A stretch of DNA of 6,525 nucleotides from Thermoleophilia bacterium. Lineage in GTDB: Bacteria; Actinomycetota; Thermoleophilia; Gaiellales; F1-60-MAGs149. A program made the position numbers and the translations under genes. Positions 5,742 through 6,525 of this stretch are shown in pieces (within the stretch, counting starts at the first letter, position 1; every line of letters starts with the position of its first letter). The notes beneath the pieces are model-generated. The model did no database searches, had not been told where the DNA came from, and saw nothing but the letters and a program-made list of their open reading frames with translations. The stretch is taken from contig JAEMTW010000001.1 of NCBI GenBank assembly GCA_016462095.1, positions 1 through 6,525 of the forward strand. Direction: 5' to 3'.

Positions 5742-6525
5742 GGATCGCGCGCATCGAGGCGATCGCCTACGGCGCCATTGCCGGACGCGTGGTCGAGCCC
5801 GAGCCGGGCCTGACCGTCATCCATGGACCGAACGAGTCGGGCAAGAGCTCGACCATGCAGTTGATCCGCGGGGTGCTGTTTGGCTTTCCGCGCCTGCAGG
5901 GTGAGGGCCCGCGGCGGGAGCCGAAGGGTGGCGGCCAGCGCGCCGGGCGCGTCGACATCGTCACGGACGATGGTCGCCGATTGCGGATCGAGCGTGCGGG
6001 CTCGTCGCTGACGGTGACAGATCACGAAGGCGTGCCGGTTGGCGATGTCGCGTTTGCGCACGCCCTTGGCATTGCCAGCGCGGAACTGTTCGATCGCGTC
6101 CAGACCTTCGATGCCAAGGATCTTGCCTGGATGGGGTTGCTTGACGACCCCTCGGTGCGGGCTGGCGTGCTCGCTTCGGCCGTGCTCGGCGGCGGTGCGG
6201 GGGCTGGCCCGGTGCTCGAGGGGTTGCAGAAGCGGGCCGATGCGCTCTACCTACGGCAGGGCGAGAAGCAGCCGTACGCGCATGCACTGAAGCAGGCAAC
6301 GGCCGCACGGCGAGCGTTGCGCGATGCCGAACGAGAGGCCGGCACGGTCGAGCGTTCGAGCGACGCGATTGCCGAAGCCGAGCAGCGCGTCGACGCTGCA
6401 CACGAACAGTTGGTTGTCGCCACACGCGAGTTGCAACGGCTCGAACGTTTGCTGGAATTGCGCGAAGCACTGCGTGCACTCAGCGCGCTTGAGGCACCCG
6501 CGGACGGAGGCGTGGAAGAGCCGAC
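5738..6525 (+). CDS. YhaN/SbcC-like AAA ATPase, partial (runs off the right edge)
   Basis: The frame is open from the ATG at 5738 to the window end, with 262 codons visible. The N-terminal ATPase lobe starts MRIARIEAIAYGAI, with the P-loop GPNESGKSS at 30-38 in the form typical of Rad50/SbcC/YhaN proteins. ELFDRVQTFDAKDLAWMGLL and the block after it match the YhaN AAA_27 N-terminal domain. From about residue 185 the sequence turns into heptad-like Ala/Glu/Arg/Leu repeats, the beginning of a long coiled coil. The Walker B and signature motifs would lie near the C-terminus, outside the window. Complete family members are several hundred to about 1,000 residues. It overlaps the nuclease gene by 4 bp, as expected for partners in one ATP-driven nuclease complex. 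Coupled translation is likely, as no strong ribosome site precedes it. Confidence 0.9.
   Translation, partial: MRIARIEAIAYGAIAGRVVEPEPGLTVIHGPNESGKSSTMQLIRGVLFGFPRLQGEGPRREPKGGGQRAGRVDIVTDDGRRLRIERAGSSLTVTDHEGVPVGDVAFAHALGIASAELFDRVQTFDAKDLAWMGLLDDPSVRAGVLASAVLGGGAGAGPVLEGLQKRADALYLRQGEKQPYAHALKQATAARRALRDAEREAGTVERSSDAIAEAEQRVDAAHEQLVVATRELQRLERLLELREALRALSALEAPADGGVEEP

Overview
The window is high-GC bacterial chromosome, most like an actinobacterium. The evidence is GC-rich wobble positions, several starts with a TANNNT box 6-8 nt upstream and no Shine-Dalgarno (the leaderless style common in Actinobacteria), and a polytopic membrane protein of a style I associate with actinobacterial genomes. 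A deep-branching class such as Thermoleophilia or Acidimicrobiia is a guess; there is no rRNA or marker gene to settle it. No tRNA, rRNA, CRISPR, integrase or transposase gene is visible.

Layout. Bases 1-119 hold a long, nearly perfect inverted repeat made of two 31-bp imperfect palindromes in opposite orientation, with a partial third copy on each outer flank. This is a REPIN-like element, and it is cut by the left edge. Next come two rightward genes: a glutathione S-transferase (GST) fold protein (159-806) and a 548-residue polytopic membrane protein that resembles GT-C glycosyltransferases (860-2506). That second gene converges, with one base between stop codons, on a leftward two-gene operon: an isochorismatase-family cysteine hydrolase (3747 down to 3169), then a second, different GST (3158 down to 2508). 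A 75-bp divergent intergenic region separates the hydrolase from a rightward HdeD/DUF308 membrane protein (3823-4407). After an 89-bp gap with a strong GC-rich hairpin comes a DNA-repair pair: a YhaO/SbcD-like metallophosphoesterase nuclease (4497-5741) that overlaps by 4 bp a YhaN/SbcC-like AAA ATPase (5738 to the right edge, incomplete).

How the genes fit together. The YhaO-YhaN pair is the clearest functional unit, a likely Mre11-Rad50-type nuclease/ATPase complex. The hydrolase and second GST are translationally coupled and may share a small-molecule or thiol detoxification role, with substrates unknown. HdeD-like and GT-C-like proteins act at the membrane. I see no gene cluster that amounts to a clearly new system. 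The points most worth a second look are the REPIN-like repeat without a visible transposase, the leaderless-type starts, the GT-C-like protein with its conserved soluble domain, and the hairpin just ahead of the YhaO-like start.
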